Assembly (NCBI GenBank): GCA_038326725.1
Contig: JBBQKI010000010.1
Coordinates: forward strand, 1-61,381
Length of the DNA: 61,381 nucleotides
Source: JBBQKI01 sp038326725
Lineage (GTDB): Bacteria; Bacteroidota; Bacteroidia; Flavobacteriales; Flavobacteriaceae
Direction: 5' to 3'
Shown here: positions 24,489-33,038 of the stretch, piece by piece
How positions within the stretch are numbered: position 1 is the first letter of the stretch
How the letters are laid out: every line of letters begins with the position of its first letter
Position numbers and translations under genes: made by a program
Notes under the pieces: model-generated
Database searches by the model: none
The model's input: the letters and a program-made list of their open reading frames with translations, nothing else
What the model was told of the DNA's origin: nothing

Positions 24489-25718
24489 TTGAAGTCATAT
24501 CCAAACCTTAGGATTATTAACGATCCCATCTACGGTTTTATTACCATCCCCGGTTCCTTGGTTCATGAACTTATTGAAACTAAATATTTTCAACGACTCC
24601 GCCGGATTTCTCAAATGGGGATGACCTATTTGGTTTACCCGGGAGCACACCACACACGTTTTCACCACGCTTTAGGCGCAATGTTTTTAATGCAAAAAGC
24701 AGTTCAAGCTCTTCGCTCAAAGGAAGTTGAAATTTCAAATGAAGAAGAGGAAGCCCTTTATATTGCAATACTTTTGCACGATATTGGACATGGTCCATTT
24801 TCGCATGCCATGGAAAACAGCATTGTAGAAAACTTTGATCATGAACAAATTTCCCTGCTTTTCATGGAATATTTAAACAGGAAGTTTAACTACAGATTAA
24901 CGTTGGCTATTTCTATTTTCAAAGATGAAAGCAAGAGGAAATTTCTTCACCAATTGGTATCCGGACAATTGGACATGGACCGGTTGGATTATTTAAAACG
25001 CGACAGTTTTTATTCGGGAGCATCAGAGGGAGGTGTAAATTCCGAGAGAATCATTGCTATGTTGAACGTGAAGGAAGACAAATTAGTGGTTGAAGAAAAA
25101 GGAATCTACTCAATCGAAAAATTTATTATTGCCCGCAGATTGATGTATTGGCAGGTTTACCTTCACAAAACTGGGGTTGTGGCAGAACAATTGTTGCTCC
25201 GCTTATTAAAAAGAGCAAAAGAACTCACCATTAATGGAAGAGAACTTCCGGCAAGCCCAGCCCTTTCTTTTTTTCTCAAAAACAATATCTCGTATGAAAA
25301 TTTTTCAGAAGAAACCCTTGAAACCTTTTCAAAACTTGACGATTTCGATATTGTTTCAGCAATGAAATCTTGGATAAATGCTGATGATTTTGTGCTACGG
25401 AATATTTCCGAAATGCTGTTGAACCGAAATCTGCTTAAGATAAAAGTAAAAAATCAACCTTTTGAAAAGGAAAAGATTGAAAAAAAGAAGAATGCTTTCA
25501 TAAAAAAACACAAAGTAACCAAAGTAGAAGCCGACTATTTTATCTTCGAAGGAAAAATGGAGAACCAAGCTTACAGGATGGATAAAGACACCATTAATAT
25601 TTTGACCCGCTCCGGAAAAATCGTGGACGTAGCAAAGGCCAGCGACCAACTAAACATTGAAGCCCTTTCTAAAACAGTGGTAAAACAGTATCTCTGTTAC
25701 CCAAAATCTAATTACTAA
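24489..25718 (+). CDS. HD-domain phosphohydrolase (dNTPase-like)
   Basis: The 409-residue protein has the HD metal site: FHHALGAMFL in the first helix, then H97-D98 in ILLHDIGHGPFSHAME and D in GQLDMDRLDYLKRDS. The fold matches the SAMHD1/Dgt-like HD family of deoxynucleotide triphosphohydrolases and related proteins. The start must be TTG at 24489 because an in-frame TAA lies just upstream (24483-24485) and the first in-frame ATG would remove the conserved NDPIYGFITIPGS opening. It is followed 109 bases later by lpxD. The natural substrate is unknown. Confidence 0.88.
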   Translation: MKSYPNLRIINDPIYGFITIPGSLVHELIETKYFQRLRRISQMGMTYLVYPGAHHTRFHHALGAMFLMQKAVQALRSKEVEISNEEEEALYIAILLHDIGHGPFSHAMENSIVENFDHEQISLLFMEYLNRKFNYRLTLAISIFKDESKRKFLHQLVSGQLDMDRLDYLKRDSFYSGASEGGVNSERIIAMLNVKEDKLVVEEKGIYSIEKFIIARRLMYWQVYLHKTGVVAEQLLLRLLKRAKELTINGRELPASPALSFFLKNNISYENFSEETLETFSKLDDFDIVSAMKSWINADDFVLRNISEMLLNRNLLKIKVKNQPFEKEKIEKKKNAFIKKHKVTKVEADYFIFEGKMENQAYRMDKDTINILTRSGKIVDVAKASDQLNIEALSKTVVKQYLCYPKSNY

Positions 25719-25729
25719 TCCTTTTTTTC

Positions 25730-25737
25730 TATTTTTG
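25730..25737 (+). promoter_or_regulatory. -7 box upstream of lpxD
   Basis: TATTTTTG fits TAnnTTTG, 90 bases before the lpxD ATG. It probably starts the lipid A operon. Confidence 0.5.
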
Positions 25738-25827
25738 CAGGGAATTAATCTAAATTTAACCTTCGATTTAATGTTGATGACTAAACATTTTATCTAAAAA
25801 TATTCCCCGGTTCAAACCAACAGCCAA

Positions 25828-26853
25828 ATGAAATTTACAGCAAACCAAATAGCAGGAATTTTAAATGGCACCGTGGAGGGAAACGAGGAAGTAGAAGTTT
25901 CAAAACTTGCCAAGATTGAAGAAGGAAGTGAAGGCAGCCTTACTTTTTTATCAAACCCAAAATACACTCATTTTATATATTCCACGGAAGCTTCAATTAC
26001 TATTGTAAATAAAGATTTTGTTGCTGAAAATTCCATCAAATCAACTTTGATCCGGGTTGAAAATGCATATAAAGCCTTTTCGCAATTATTGGAATATTAT
26101 AACCAAGTAAAAATGAACAAAACCGGGATCGAACAGCCTGTGTTTATTTCTAAAACCGCACAATACGGAGAAAATATATATTTGGGGGCGTTTTCCTATT
26201 TGGGTGAAAATGTAAAAATTGGCGATAACGTGAAGATTTATCCCAATGTATATATAGGAGATAATGTAACTGTTGGGAACAATGTTATTTTGTTTGCCGG
26301 CACAAAACTTTATTCGGAAACTATTATAGGAAATAATTGCACGCTACACGGCGGTGTAATAATAGGGGCCGATGGTTTTGGGTTTTCCGCAAACGAATAT
26401 GGCGAATACGCCAAAGTACCCCAAATTGGGAACGTCATCATTGAAGATTTTGTAGACATTGGAGCTGGTACCACCATAGATCGCGCTACTTTAGGTTCTA
26501 CAATTATTAAAAAAGGTGCTAAACTCGATAATCAAATTCAAATAGCCCACAACGTTATTATTGGTGAAAACACGGTAATTGCCGCACAAACTGGAATAGC
26601 AGGTTCGGCCAAGATCGGAAAAAACTGTATGATTGGCGGTCAAGTAGGGGTTGCTGGCCACATAACTATTGGAGACAATGTTAAGGTTCAAGCCCAGAGC
26701 GGGGTGGGCAGGAACGTGAAGGATGGAGAAGTATTGCAGGGTTCCCCGGCTTTCAATTATGGAAATTATAGCAAAAGCTATGTTCATTTTAAAAATCTTC
26801 CAAAAATCATGGACAGGTTCAATATCTTTGAAAAAAACTTGAAAAATGAATGA
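25828..26853 (+). CDS. lpxD: UDP-3-O-acylglucosamine N-acyltransferase (LpxD)
   Basis: The 341-residue protein has an N-terminal uridine-binding domain (about 1-100), then a left-handed beta helix of hexapeptide repeats (IGDNVKIYPNVYIGDNVTVG and similar). The catalytic His is H241 in LDNQIQIAHNVIIGE, and GADGFGFSANEYGEYAKVPQ is the classic LpxD loop. The C-terminus ends in a helical tail. It adds the amide-linked hydroxyacyl chains in lipid A synthesis, the third step of the Raetz pathway. It overlaps the next gene by 8 bases, so it is tightly co-expressed with lpxC-fabZ. Confidence 0.95.
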   Translation: MKFTANQIAGILNGTVEGNEEVEVSKLAKIEEGSEGSLTFLSNPKYTHFIYSTEASITIVNKDFVAENSIKSTLIRVENAYKAFSQLLEYYNQVKMNKTGIEQPVFISKTAQYGENIYLGAFSYLGENVKIGDNVKIYPNVYIGDNVTVGNNVILFAGTKLYSETIIGNNCTLHGGVIIGADGFGFSANEYGEYAKVPQIGNVIIEDFVDIGAGTTIDRATLGSTIIKKGAKLDNQIQIAHNVIIGENTVIAAQTGIAGSAKIGKNCMIGGQVGVAGHITIGDNVKVQAQSGVGRNVKDGEVLQGSPAFNYGNYSKSYVHFKNLPKIMDRFNIFEKNLKNE

Positions 26854-28252
26854 TTGTATGGTAAAACAGCGCACCATAAGTAAAGAAATCTCGCTTACCG
26901 GGGTTGGGTTGCATACAGGAAAACAGGTAACAATTACCTTTAAACCTGCACCCGAAAATTATGGTTATGCCTTTGTCCGCGTTGATCTTGAGGGAAGCCC
27001 GGTGATTGAAGCGGATGCCAATTTCGTGGTAAATACCCAGCGCGGTACCAATCTTGAAAAGCGCGGCGTCCGCATACAAACTTCTGAACACGTATTGGCA
27101 GCGCTGGTGGGCCTTCAGATAGATAATTGTATGATTGAAATTAATGCTTCCGAACCGCCTATTATGGACGGCTCTTCCAAATTTTTTGTGGAAGCAATCG
27201 AAAAAGCCGGTATAGTTGAACAAAACGCCCCAATAAACGAATACATCGTTAAAGAAGTAATCTCATTTACAGATGAAGAAACTGGAAGCGAAATCCTTGT
27301 TATGCCTTCCGATGAATATCAAATAACCACTATGGTTGATTTTGGCACCAAGGTTTTGGGAACCCAAAATGCTTCTTTAAAACATATTTCAGAATTTAAA
27401 ACAGAAATTGCCAACGCACGTACTTTTAGCTTTCTTCATGAAATTGAAATGCTGTTGGAAAATGGATTAATAAAAGGGGGCGATTTGAACAATGCGATTG
27501 TTTATGTAGACAAGGAATTGTCCAAAGGAACGATGGAGAAACTTCGCACCGCATTTGGTAAAGAAACCATTTCAGTAAAGCCAAACGGGATTTTAGATAA
27601 CCTTACTCTGCACCACCCCAATGAAGCAGCCCGTCACAAACTGTTGGACGTTATTGGCGATCTTGCCTTGGTTGGTACCCGAATTCGCGGAAAAGTGATT
27701 GCCAATAAACCCGGGCATTATGTGAATACCCAATTTGCCAAAAAACTTTCTAAAATCATTAAAATTGAAAGCCGCAACAAAATTCCAAAATACGATATCA
27801 CCCAAACCCCAGTGAAGGACATCAACCAAATTATGGCAATGTTGCCACACCGCCCGCCTTTTTTATTGGTTGATAAAATCATGGAGCTTTCAGATACCCA
27901 TGTGGTTGGTCTTAAAAACGTTACCATGAACGAACCCTTTTTTGTTGGGCATTTTCCCGGAGCACCCGTAATGCCGGGCGTTCTTATCGTTGAAGCCATG
28001 GCGCAAACGGGCGGGATTTTAGCATTGAGCACAGTGCCCGATCCTGAAAATTATTTAACATTTTTTATGAAAATAAATAACGTTAAATTTAAACAACAGG
28101 TAAATCCCGGGGACACGTTGATATTTAAACTAGAACTAATGTCGCCCATCCGTCGCGGTATAGTGCATATGAGCGGTAATGCTTATGCCAACGATAAATT
28201 GGTTACCGAGGCTGAATTAATGGCCCAAATGGTTAAATCAAAAAACATATAG
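26846..28252 (+). CDS. lpxC-fabZ: Bifunctional LpxC deacetylase / FabZ dehydratase
   Basis: The 468-residue fusion is typical of Bacteroidota. LpxC (about 1-305) has ISKEISLTGVGLHTGK, zinc-site HVLAALVGLQIDNC, PIMDGSS and HKLLDVIGDLAL. FabZ (about 320-465) has MLPHRPPFLLVDKI and the catalytic pair in GHFPGAPVMPGVLIVEAMAQ. LpxC commits UDP-acyl-GlcNAc to lipid A; FabZ dehydrates 3-hydroxyacyl-ACP and so competes for the same acyl pool. The fusion would fix the ratio of the two. The start may be the ATG at 26846 or the fifth codon (26858, MVKQRT), which removes the overlap with lpxD. Confidence 0.96.
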   Translation: MNDCMVKQRTISKEISLTGVGLHTGKQVTITFKPAPENYGYAFVRVDLEGSPVIEADANFVVNTQRGTNLEKRGVRIQTSEHVLAALVGLQIDNCMIEINASEPPIMDGSSKFFVEAIEKAGIVEQNAPINEYIVKEVISFTDEETGSEILVMPSDEYQITTMVDFGTKVLGTQNASLKHISEFKTEIANARTFSFLHEIEMLLENGLIKGGDLNNAIVYVDKELSKGTMEKLRTAFGKETISVKPNGILDNLTLHHPNEAARHKLLDVIGDLALVGTRIRGKVIANKPGHYVNTQFAKKLSKIIKIESRNKIPKYDITQTPVKDINQIMAMLPHRPPFLLVDKIMELSDTHVVGLKNVTMNEPFFVGHFPGAPVMPGVLIVEAMAQTGGILALSTVPDPENYLTFFMKINNVKFKQQVNPGDTLIFKLELMSPIRRGIVHMSGNAYANDKLVTEAELMAQMVKSKNI

Positions 28253-28341
28253 ATGAACCGAGCGTTTTTGAAAATCTGTTTTGAAACTAAAACATTTATG
28301 CGCGAACACATTTTTACCTATTAAAAGCAAATAAATAAGAA

Positions 28342-29127
28342 ATGAATCAACCCCTCGCTTACGTACATCCCGGTGCAAAAATTGCCAAAAACGTGGTTAT
28401 TGAACCTTTCACAACCATACATAACAATGTGGTTATTGGCGAAGGTACTTGGATAGGTTCCAATGTCACAATAATGGAAGGAGCCCGAATCGGGAAAAAT
28501 TGTAATATTTTCCCCGGGGCAGTGATTTCAGCCATTCCTCAAGACCTAAAATTTAGGGATGAAGATACTACCGCCGAAATTGGCGATAACACTACCATTC
28601 GGGAATATGTTACCGTAAACCGCGGTACTGTGGACCGAGGTAAAACTGTTATCGGGAAAAATTGCCTCATCATGGCTTATTGCCACATTGCGCATGATAG
28701 TTTTGTGGGGAATAATTGTATTTTTTCCAACAACAGCACTTTGGCTGGGCACATTACCGTGGGGGATTATGTGGTTTTAGCCGGAATGACAGCCGTGCAC
28801 CAATTTTGCATGATTGGCAACCACGCTTTTGTAACGGGAGGTTCATTGGTTCGGAAGGACGTTCCGCCTTTTGTAAAAGCGGCGCGCGAACCTTTAAGTT
28901 ATGTCGGTATAAATTCAATCGGCCTGCGAAGAAGAGGATTTTCAGCAGATAAAATAAGGGAGATTCAAGATATTTACCGTTTACTCTATCAACGAAATTA
29001 CAATACCACCCAAGCCACCGGAATCATTGAAGGTGAAATGGAAGCCAGTCCCGAAAGGGATGAAATCCTTCAATTCATTAAAAATTCTAAACGGGGGATT
29101 ATGAAGGGTTATTTTAATTCAAATTAA
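28342..29127 (+). CDS. lpxA: UDP-GlcNAc O-acyltransferase (LpxA)
   Basis: The 261-residue protein has ten or so hexapeptide turns forming a left-handed beta helix, then a helical C-terminal domain (SADKIREIQDIYRLLYQ). The catalytic His is H118 in CHIAHDSFVGNN, and GVNSIGLRRRGFS-like sequence is present. It transfers a 3-hydroxyacyl chain from ACP to UDP-GlcNAc, the first lipid A step. It lies 89 bases after lpxC-fabZ and 26 bases before efp on the same strand. Confidence 0.95.
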   Translation: MNQPLAYVHPGAKIAKNVVIEPFTTIHNNVVIGEGTWIGSNVTIMEGARIGKNCNIFPGAVISAIPQDLKFRDEDTTAEIGDNTTIREYVTVNRGTVDRGKTVIGKNCLIMAYCHIAHDSFVGNNCIFSNNSTLAGHITVGDYVVLAGMTAVHQFCMIGNHAFVTGGSLVRKDVPPFVKAAREPLSYVGINSIGLRRRGFSADKIREIQDIYRLLYQRNYNTTQATGIIEGEMEASPERDEILQFIKNSKRGIMKGYFNSN

Positions 29128-29153
29128 TAAATAAAAATTTTTTATACCAAAAA

Positions 29154-29717
29154 ATGGCATCAACTTCAGACATCAGAAAAGGCTTGTGCATCCGTTACAA
29201 CCACGATATTTTCAAAATAATTGAATTCCTTCACGTAAAACCCGGAAAAGGCCCGGCATTTGTTCGTACCAAATTGCGTAGCGTTACCACTGGAAAAGTA
29301 ATTGACAACACATTTTCATCAGGTCATAAAATCGAGGATGTACGCGTAGAAACCCATAAATTCCAATATTTGTATAATGAAGGAAGCACCTTTCATTTTA
29401 TGAACACCGAAGATTACACTCAAATCCAACTGCCCGAATCTATTTTGGACACCCCCGAACTGATGAAGGAAGGCGAAGTGGTTACAGTGCTTATCAATTC
29501 AGAGGACAATGCTCCGCTCTCTGTTGAAATGCCTACACATGTAATTTTAAAAGTTACTGAAACCGAACCTGGTATAAAAGGAAATACTGCCACAAACGCC
29601 ACCAAACTCGCCACGGTGGAAACTGGCGCCAAAATAAACGTGCCCTTGTTCGTCAACGAAGGCGACAACATTCGTATCGATACGGAAAAAGGACATTACC
29701 AAGAAAGGGTGAAGTAA
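29154..29717 (+). CDS. efp: Elongation factor P
   Basis: The 187-residue protein has the three beta-barrel domains of EF-P. The tip loop reads VKPGKGPAFVR, with K32 at the place of the modified lysine. The C-terminal signature reads GDNIRIDTEKGHYQERVK. It relieves ribosomes stalled at polyproline. PGKGP is the loop type seen when Lys is the tip residue; a modifying enzyme is not visible in the window. It lies between lpxA and a second lpxD-like gene, so it is probably co-transcribed with lipid A genes. Confidence 0.96.
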   Translation: MASTSDIRKGLCIRYNHDIFKIIEFLHVKPGKGPAFVRTKLRSVTTGKVIDNTFSSGHKIEDVRVETHKFQYLYNEGSTFHFMNTEDYTQIQLPESILDTPELMKEGEVVTVLINSEDNAPLSVEMPTHVILKVTETEPGIKGNTATNATKLATVETGAKINVPLFVNEGDNIRIDTEKGHYQERVK

Positions 29718-29787
29718 TTTTTTTTGAATTTTTAATTCGGTTTTTGAATTAAGGATTTTAAAATAATGATTTCTTATATTTAAACCC

Positions 29788-30726
29788 ATGAAGTTCCCAA
29801 CACCTCAAACCCTCGGAGAAATTGCAGCACTTTTAAATTGCGGATTTGTTGGCGACCCCGGTTTTCCCGTTTTTGGGATGAACGAAATCCATGTGGTGCA
29901 ACCCGGCGACATTGTTTTTGTGGACCACCCAAAATATTACGATAAAGCTCTGCAATCCCTTGCTACTGTTATCTTGATAAATAAAGTTGTGGATTGCCCA
30001 AAAGGGAAGGCCCTACTTGTTTCTGACGATCCATTTAGGGATTTTAATTCGCTTACCCGATATTTTCGGCCTTTTGTTTCCTCCAACACTTCCATTTCAA
30101 CTTCAGCCATTATAGGAGATAACACCATCATTCAGCCCAACGTTTTTATTGGAAATAATGTAAAAATTGGCAAGGATTGCGTTATCCATTCCAACGTTTG
30201 CATTTATGACAATACCATTATCGGTAATAATGTCATCATTCATGCTGGGACGGTGCTGGGTTCGGATGCTTTTTACTATAAAACCAGGCCTGAAAAATTC
30301 GATAAACTTTTAAGCGGTGGCAATGTTATTATAAAAGATAATGTGGATATTGGCGCATTGTGCAGTATCGATAAAGGCGTGAGTGCATCGACTATTATTG
30401 GCGAAGGTTCAAAATTGGACAACCAAGTTCACGTGGGGCACGACACAGTTATCGGAAGTCGGTGTTTGATAGCATCGCAAGTGGGGATCGCGGGTTGTGT
30501 TTTGATTGAGGATTTTGTTGTCATTTGGGGACAAGTAGGAATAACCAGCGGCATCATCATTGGAGAAAAAGCCGTAATTTCAGCCCAAAGTGGGGTTAGT
30601 AAATCATTGCCCGGCCATAAATCTTATTTCGGTACACCTGCTGATGAATTCCGAAAAAAATACAAAGAATTGGCCTCTATAAAACTGATTCCCGATATTA
30701 TTGAAAAATTAGACAAATTGCAATGA
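29788..30726 (+). CDS. Second LpxD-like N-acyltransferase
   Basis: The 312-residue paralogue of the lpxD product has the same layout: an N-terminal domain (about 1-95), then hexapeptide repeats (IGNNVKIGKDCVIHSNVCIYD and similar), with H218 in LDNQVHVGHDTVIG at the catalytic position. It lacks the GFGFS-type loop; that place reads GSDAFYYKTRPEKF. The substrate may therefore differ from that of the first LpxD, for example another UDP-amino sugar or another acyl chain. It overlaps the following NTF2-like gene by 4 bases. The fold is clear, the specificity is not. Confidence 0.85.
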   Translation: MKFPTPQTLGEIAALLNCGFVGDPGFPVFGMNEIHVVQPGDIVFVDHPKYYDKALQSLATVILINKVVDCPKGKALLVSDDPFRDFNSLTRYFRPFVSSNTSISTSAIIGDNTIIQPNVFIGNNVKIGKDCVIHSNVCIYDNTIIGNNVIIHAGTVLGSDAFYYKTRPEKFDKLLSGGNVIIKDNVDIGALCSIDKGVSASTIIGEGSKLDNQVHVGHDTVIGSRCLIASQVGIAGCVLIEDFVVIWGQVGITSGIIIGEKAVISAQSGVSKSLPGHKSYFGTPADEFRKKYKELASIKLIPDIIEKLDKLQ

Positions 30727-31136
30727 ATAAAACCGCCAAAGAAATTGTTCGCGACTTCTATCGCTCGGATATTTTAAAAGATGATACCGTTATTAAAACA
30801 TTCTTTCACCCGGAATCAATACTTATTTGGAACAGCATGAACGGGCTTTCTATTCTTAATTTTGAGGATATCGAAAATTTCTTTGCAGAAGTACGTCGGA
30901 CCTATTTTGATTTGCGGATAGAAGTCAGCCATTTACTGCAGGATGACAATCATGTAACCGCCCGTTATAAATATTATGTCAGTACCATTGAAAACCCTGA
31001 TGAAGAAATGGGAATTGCCCATTTTATTGCAATTTGGGAAATAAAAGACCAAAAAATATATCGCGGATATCAAGTAAGCCAGCCCGTTACCGATAAAGAC
31101 GATACTGAAGAATCTTATCACAGGGTAAAGGTTTAA
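30723..31136 (+). CDS. NTF2/SnoaL-like protein
   Basis: The 137-residue protein has the alpha-plus-beta cone pattern of the NTF2-like superfamily: helix (KEIVRDFYRSDILKD), FHPESILIWNSMNG, then long strands (VTARYKYYVSTIENP, MGIAHFIAIWEIKDQKIYRG). No catalytic residues can be named. Its ATG overlaps the stop of the second lpxD-like gene (ATGA), so the two are translationally coupled. A 115-base gap with a promoter for sucD follows. Confidence 0.75.
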   Translation: MNKTAKEIVRDFYRSDILKDDTVIKTFFHPESILIWNSMNGLSILNFEDIENFFAEVRRTYFDLRIEVSHLLQDDNHVTARYKYYVSTIENPDEEMGIAHFIAIWEIKDQKIYRGYQVSQPVTDKDDTEESYHRVKV

Positions 31137-31165
31137 TTTCTTTTAAAAGCCATTTTTATTTTAGA

Positions 31166-31173
31166 TACCTTTG
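31166..31173 (+). promoter_or_regulatory. -7 box upstream of sucD
   Basis: TACCTTTG fits the consensus and ends 78 bases before the sucD ATG at 31252. It would separate sucD from the lipid A group. Confidence 0.5.
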
Positions 31174-31251
31174 TAGTCTTAGAAAATTCCTTGTTATTAC
31201 GGGAATTAATATGAATTTAAAATAAAAATAAACACTATTAAATAATTATAA

Positions 31252-32127
31252 ATGAGCGTATTAGTCAATAAAAATTCAAAAATTATCGTTCAAGGATTTA
31301 CCGGAAGCGAAGGCACTTTTCATGCAGAACAAATGATAGAATACGGTACTCAAGTTGTGGGCGGCGTTACCCCCGGAAAGGGTGGCCAAACCCATTTGGA
31401 CCGTCCGGTTTTTAATACTGTTGAAGATGCCGTGAAAAAAACCGGTGCCGATGTTTCAATTATTTTTGTGCCGCCTGCTTTTGCAGCTGATGCCATAATG
31501 GAAGCTGCCGATGCCGGGATAAAAGTGATCATTACCATTACCGAAGGAATCCCCGTTTCGGATATGATTAAAACAGCCAATTTTTTAAAAGGAAAAGATT
31601 GCAGGCTTATAGGCCCCAATTGCCCGGGTGTTATTACGCCTGGTGAAGCCAAAGTAGGTATCATGCCCGGCTTTGTTTTCAAAAAAGGTACTGTGGGAAT
31701 TGTATCTAAATCCGGAACTTTAACCTATGAAGCTGCAGATCAAGTTGTAAAACAAGGCTTGGGAATAACTACTGCCATTGGTATTGGCGGAGATCCGATT
31801 ATTGGAACCACAACCAAAGAAGCCGTGGAAATGTTGATTAATGATCCCGAAACAGAAGCCGTTGTAATGATTGGCGAAATTGGTGGTCAGCTGGAAGCGG
31901 ATGCCGCACAATGGTACAAAAACAGTGGGAGCAAAAAACCCATCATTGGTTTTATAGCGGGCGAAACAGCCCCGGCCGGCCGAACCATGGGTCACGCGGG
32001 AGCTATAGTTGGCGGAAGCGATGATACTGCTCAGGCCAAGAAAAAAATTATGAGGGAATGCGGTATCCACGTAGTGGAATCTCCTGCTGAAATTGGAAAA
32101 AAGACTGCCGAGATTTTAAGGAAATAA
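31252..32127 (+). CDS. sucD: Succinyl-CoA ligase subunit alpha
   Basis: The 291-residue protein has the CoA-binding N-terminus (KIIVQGFTGSEGTFHAEQM) and the phospho-histidine H248 in GRTMGHAGAIVGG. RLIGPNCPGVITPGEAKVGI is a strong family motif. With SucC it makes succinate and ATP or GTP in the citric acid cycle. sucC is not adjacent; this separation of sucC and sucD is usual in this family of bacteria. A hairpin terminator follows. Confidence 0.96.
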   Translation: MSVLVNKNSKIIVQGFTGSEGTFHAEQMIEYGTQVVGGVTPGKGGQTHLDRPVFNTVEDAVKKTGADVSIIFVPPAFAADAIMEAADAGIKVIITITEGIPVSDMIKTANFLKGKDCRLIGPNCPGVITPGEAKVGIMPGFVFKKGTVGIVSKSGTLTYEAADQVVKQGLGITTAIGIGGDPIIGTTTKEAVEMLINDPETEAVVMIGEIGGQLEADAAQWYKNSGSKKPIIGFIAGETAPAGRTMGHAGAIVGGSDDTAQAKKKIMRECGIHVVESPAEIGKKTAEILRK

Positions 32128-32144
32128 TTCAATTTGAGTTTATA

Positions 32145-32170
32145 AAAGCCCCGCAAATTCACGGGGCTTT
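32145..32170 (+). terminator. Terminator after sucD
   Basis: The 9-bp stem AAAGCCCCG/CGGGGCTTT with an 8-base loop runs into TTTTT. It begins 17 bases after the sucD stop. Confidence 0.88.
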
Positions 32171-32197
32171 TTTTATGCTTAACACGTAACGATTTGC

Positions 32198-32205
32198 TAT
32201 ATTTG
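32198..32205 (+). promoter_or_regulatory. -7 box of fabG
   Basis: TATATTTG fits the consensus and ends 26 bases before the fabG ATG, just past the sucD terminator. Confidence 0.6.
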
Positions 32206-32231
32206 AATTTATTCAAAAAACCCACATAACC

Positions 32232-32978
32232 ATGAAATTATTGGAAGGAAAAACAGCAATCATAACGGGCGGAAGCCGTGGTATTGGCAAAGGAATTGTG
32301 GAAATATTCGCCAAACATGGCGCGAACGTTGCCTTTACATATACTTCTTCGGCAGAGGCAGCCAATGAGTTGGTCGAAGCTGTTTCAAAATTTAGTATAA
32401 AAGCAAAAGCCTACAAAAGCGATGCTTCCAATTATGAACAATCTCAAGAATTGGCCGCGGAAGTTTTAAATGATTTTGGCAGAATTGATATTTTGGTGAA
32501 CAACGCCGGTATTACAAAGGATAATTTGTTGATGCGTATTTCCGAAGAGGATTTTGATAAAGTAATTGAAGTAAACCTGAAATCGGTTTTTAATATGACC
32601 AAGGCCGTACAGCGCGCAATGCTGAAACAACGCAAAGGTTCCATAATAAATATGAGCTCCGTGGTAGGGGTTAAGGGCAACGCCGGACAAACCAATTATG
32701 CCGCTTCCAAGGCTGGGATTATCGGGTTTACAAAATCTGTGGCCCTTGAGCTGGGTTCGCGCGACATCCGTTGCAACGCCATTGCGCCCGGTTTTATCGA
32801 AACTGAAATGACAGGAAAACTAAACGAAACCACGGTTCAATCTTGGCGGGAGGCCATCCCTTTAAAAAGGGGCGGCACCCCTGAAGATATTGCGAATGCC
32901 TGTGTTTTCCTTGCCAGCGACCTTTCGGCTTACATCACTGGCCAGGTTTTAAATGTTGACGGGGGAATGCTTACTTAA
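32232..32978 (+). CDS. fabG: 3-oxoacyl-ACP reductase
   Basis: The 248-residue short-chain dehydrogenase has the NADP-binding TGGSRGIGKG motif (residues 12-21), NNAGITKDNLLMRI and the catalytic set S142/S143, Y156 and K160 in YAASKAG. The C-terminal LNVDGGM is typical of FabG. It reduces 3-oxoacyl-ACP in fatty-acid elongation. It has its own promoter and is followed 60 bases later by the vWA membrane-protein gene. It could be a FabG-like SDR acting on another substrate, but every key motif fits FabG. Confidence 0.92.
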   Translation: MKLLEGKTAIITGGSRGIGKGIVEIFAKHGANVAFTYTSSAEAANELVEAVSKFSIKAKAYKSDASNYEQSQELAAEVLNDFGRIDILVNNAGITKDNLLMRISEEDFDKVIEVNLKSVFNMTKAVQRAMLKQRKGSIINMSSVVGVKGNAGQTNYAASKAGIIGFTKSVALELGSRDIRCNAIAPGFIETEMTGKLNETTVQSWREAIPLKRGGTPEDIANACVFLASDLSAYITGQVLNVDGGMLT

Positions 32979-33038
32979 AAAAGTATTCAGTATTCAGTAG
33001 CAGTAAGCAGTTCGTTTCTAAACTTTTAAACTTTTTCA

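Noticed and set aside
32983..33011. Short tandem copies of CAGTATT/CAGTA before the vWA gene
   Set aside because: Too short and irregular to call a repeat element; probably simple sequence drift.
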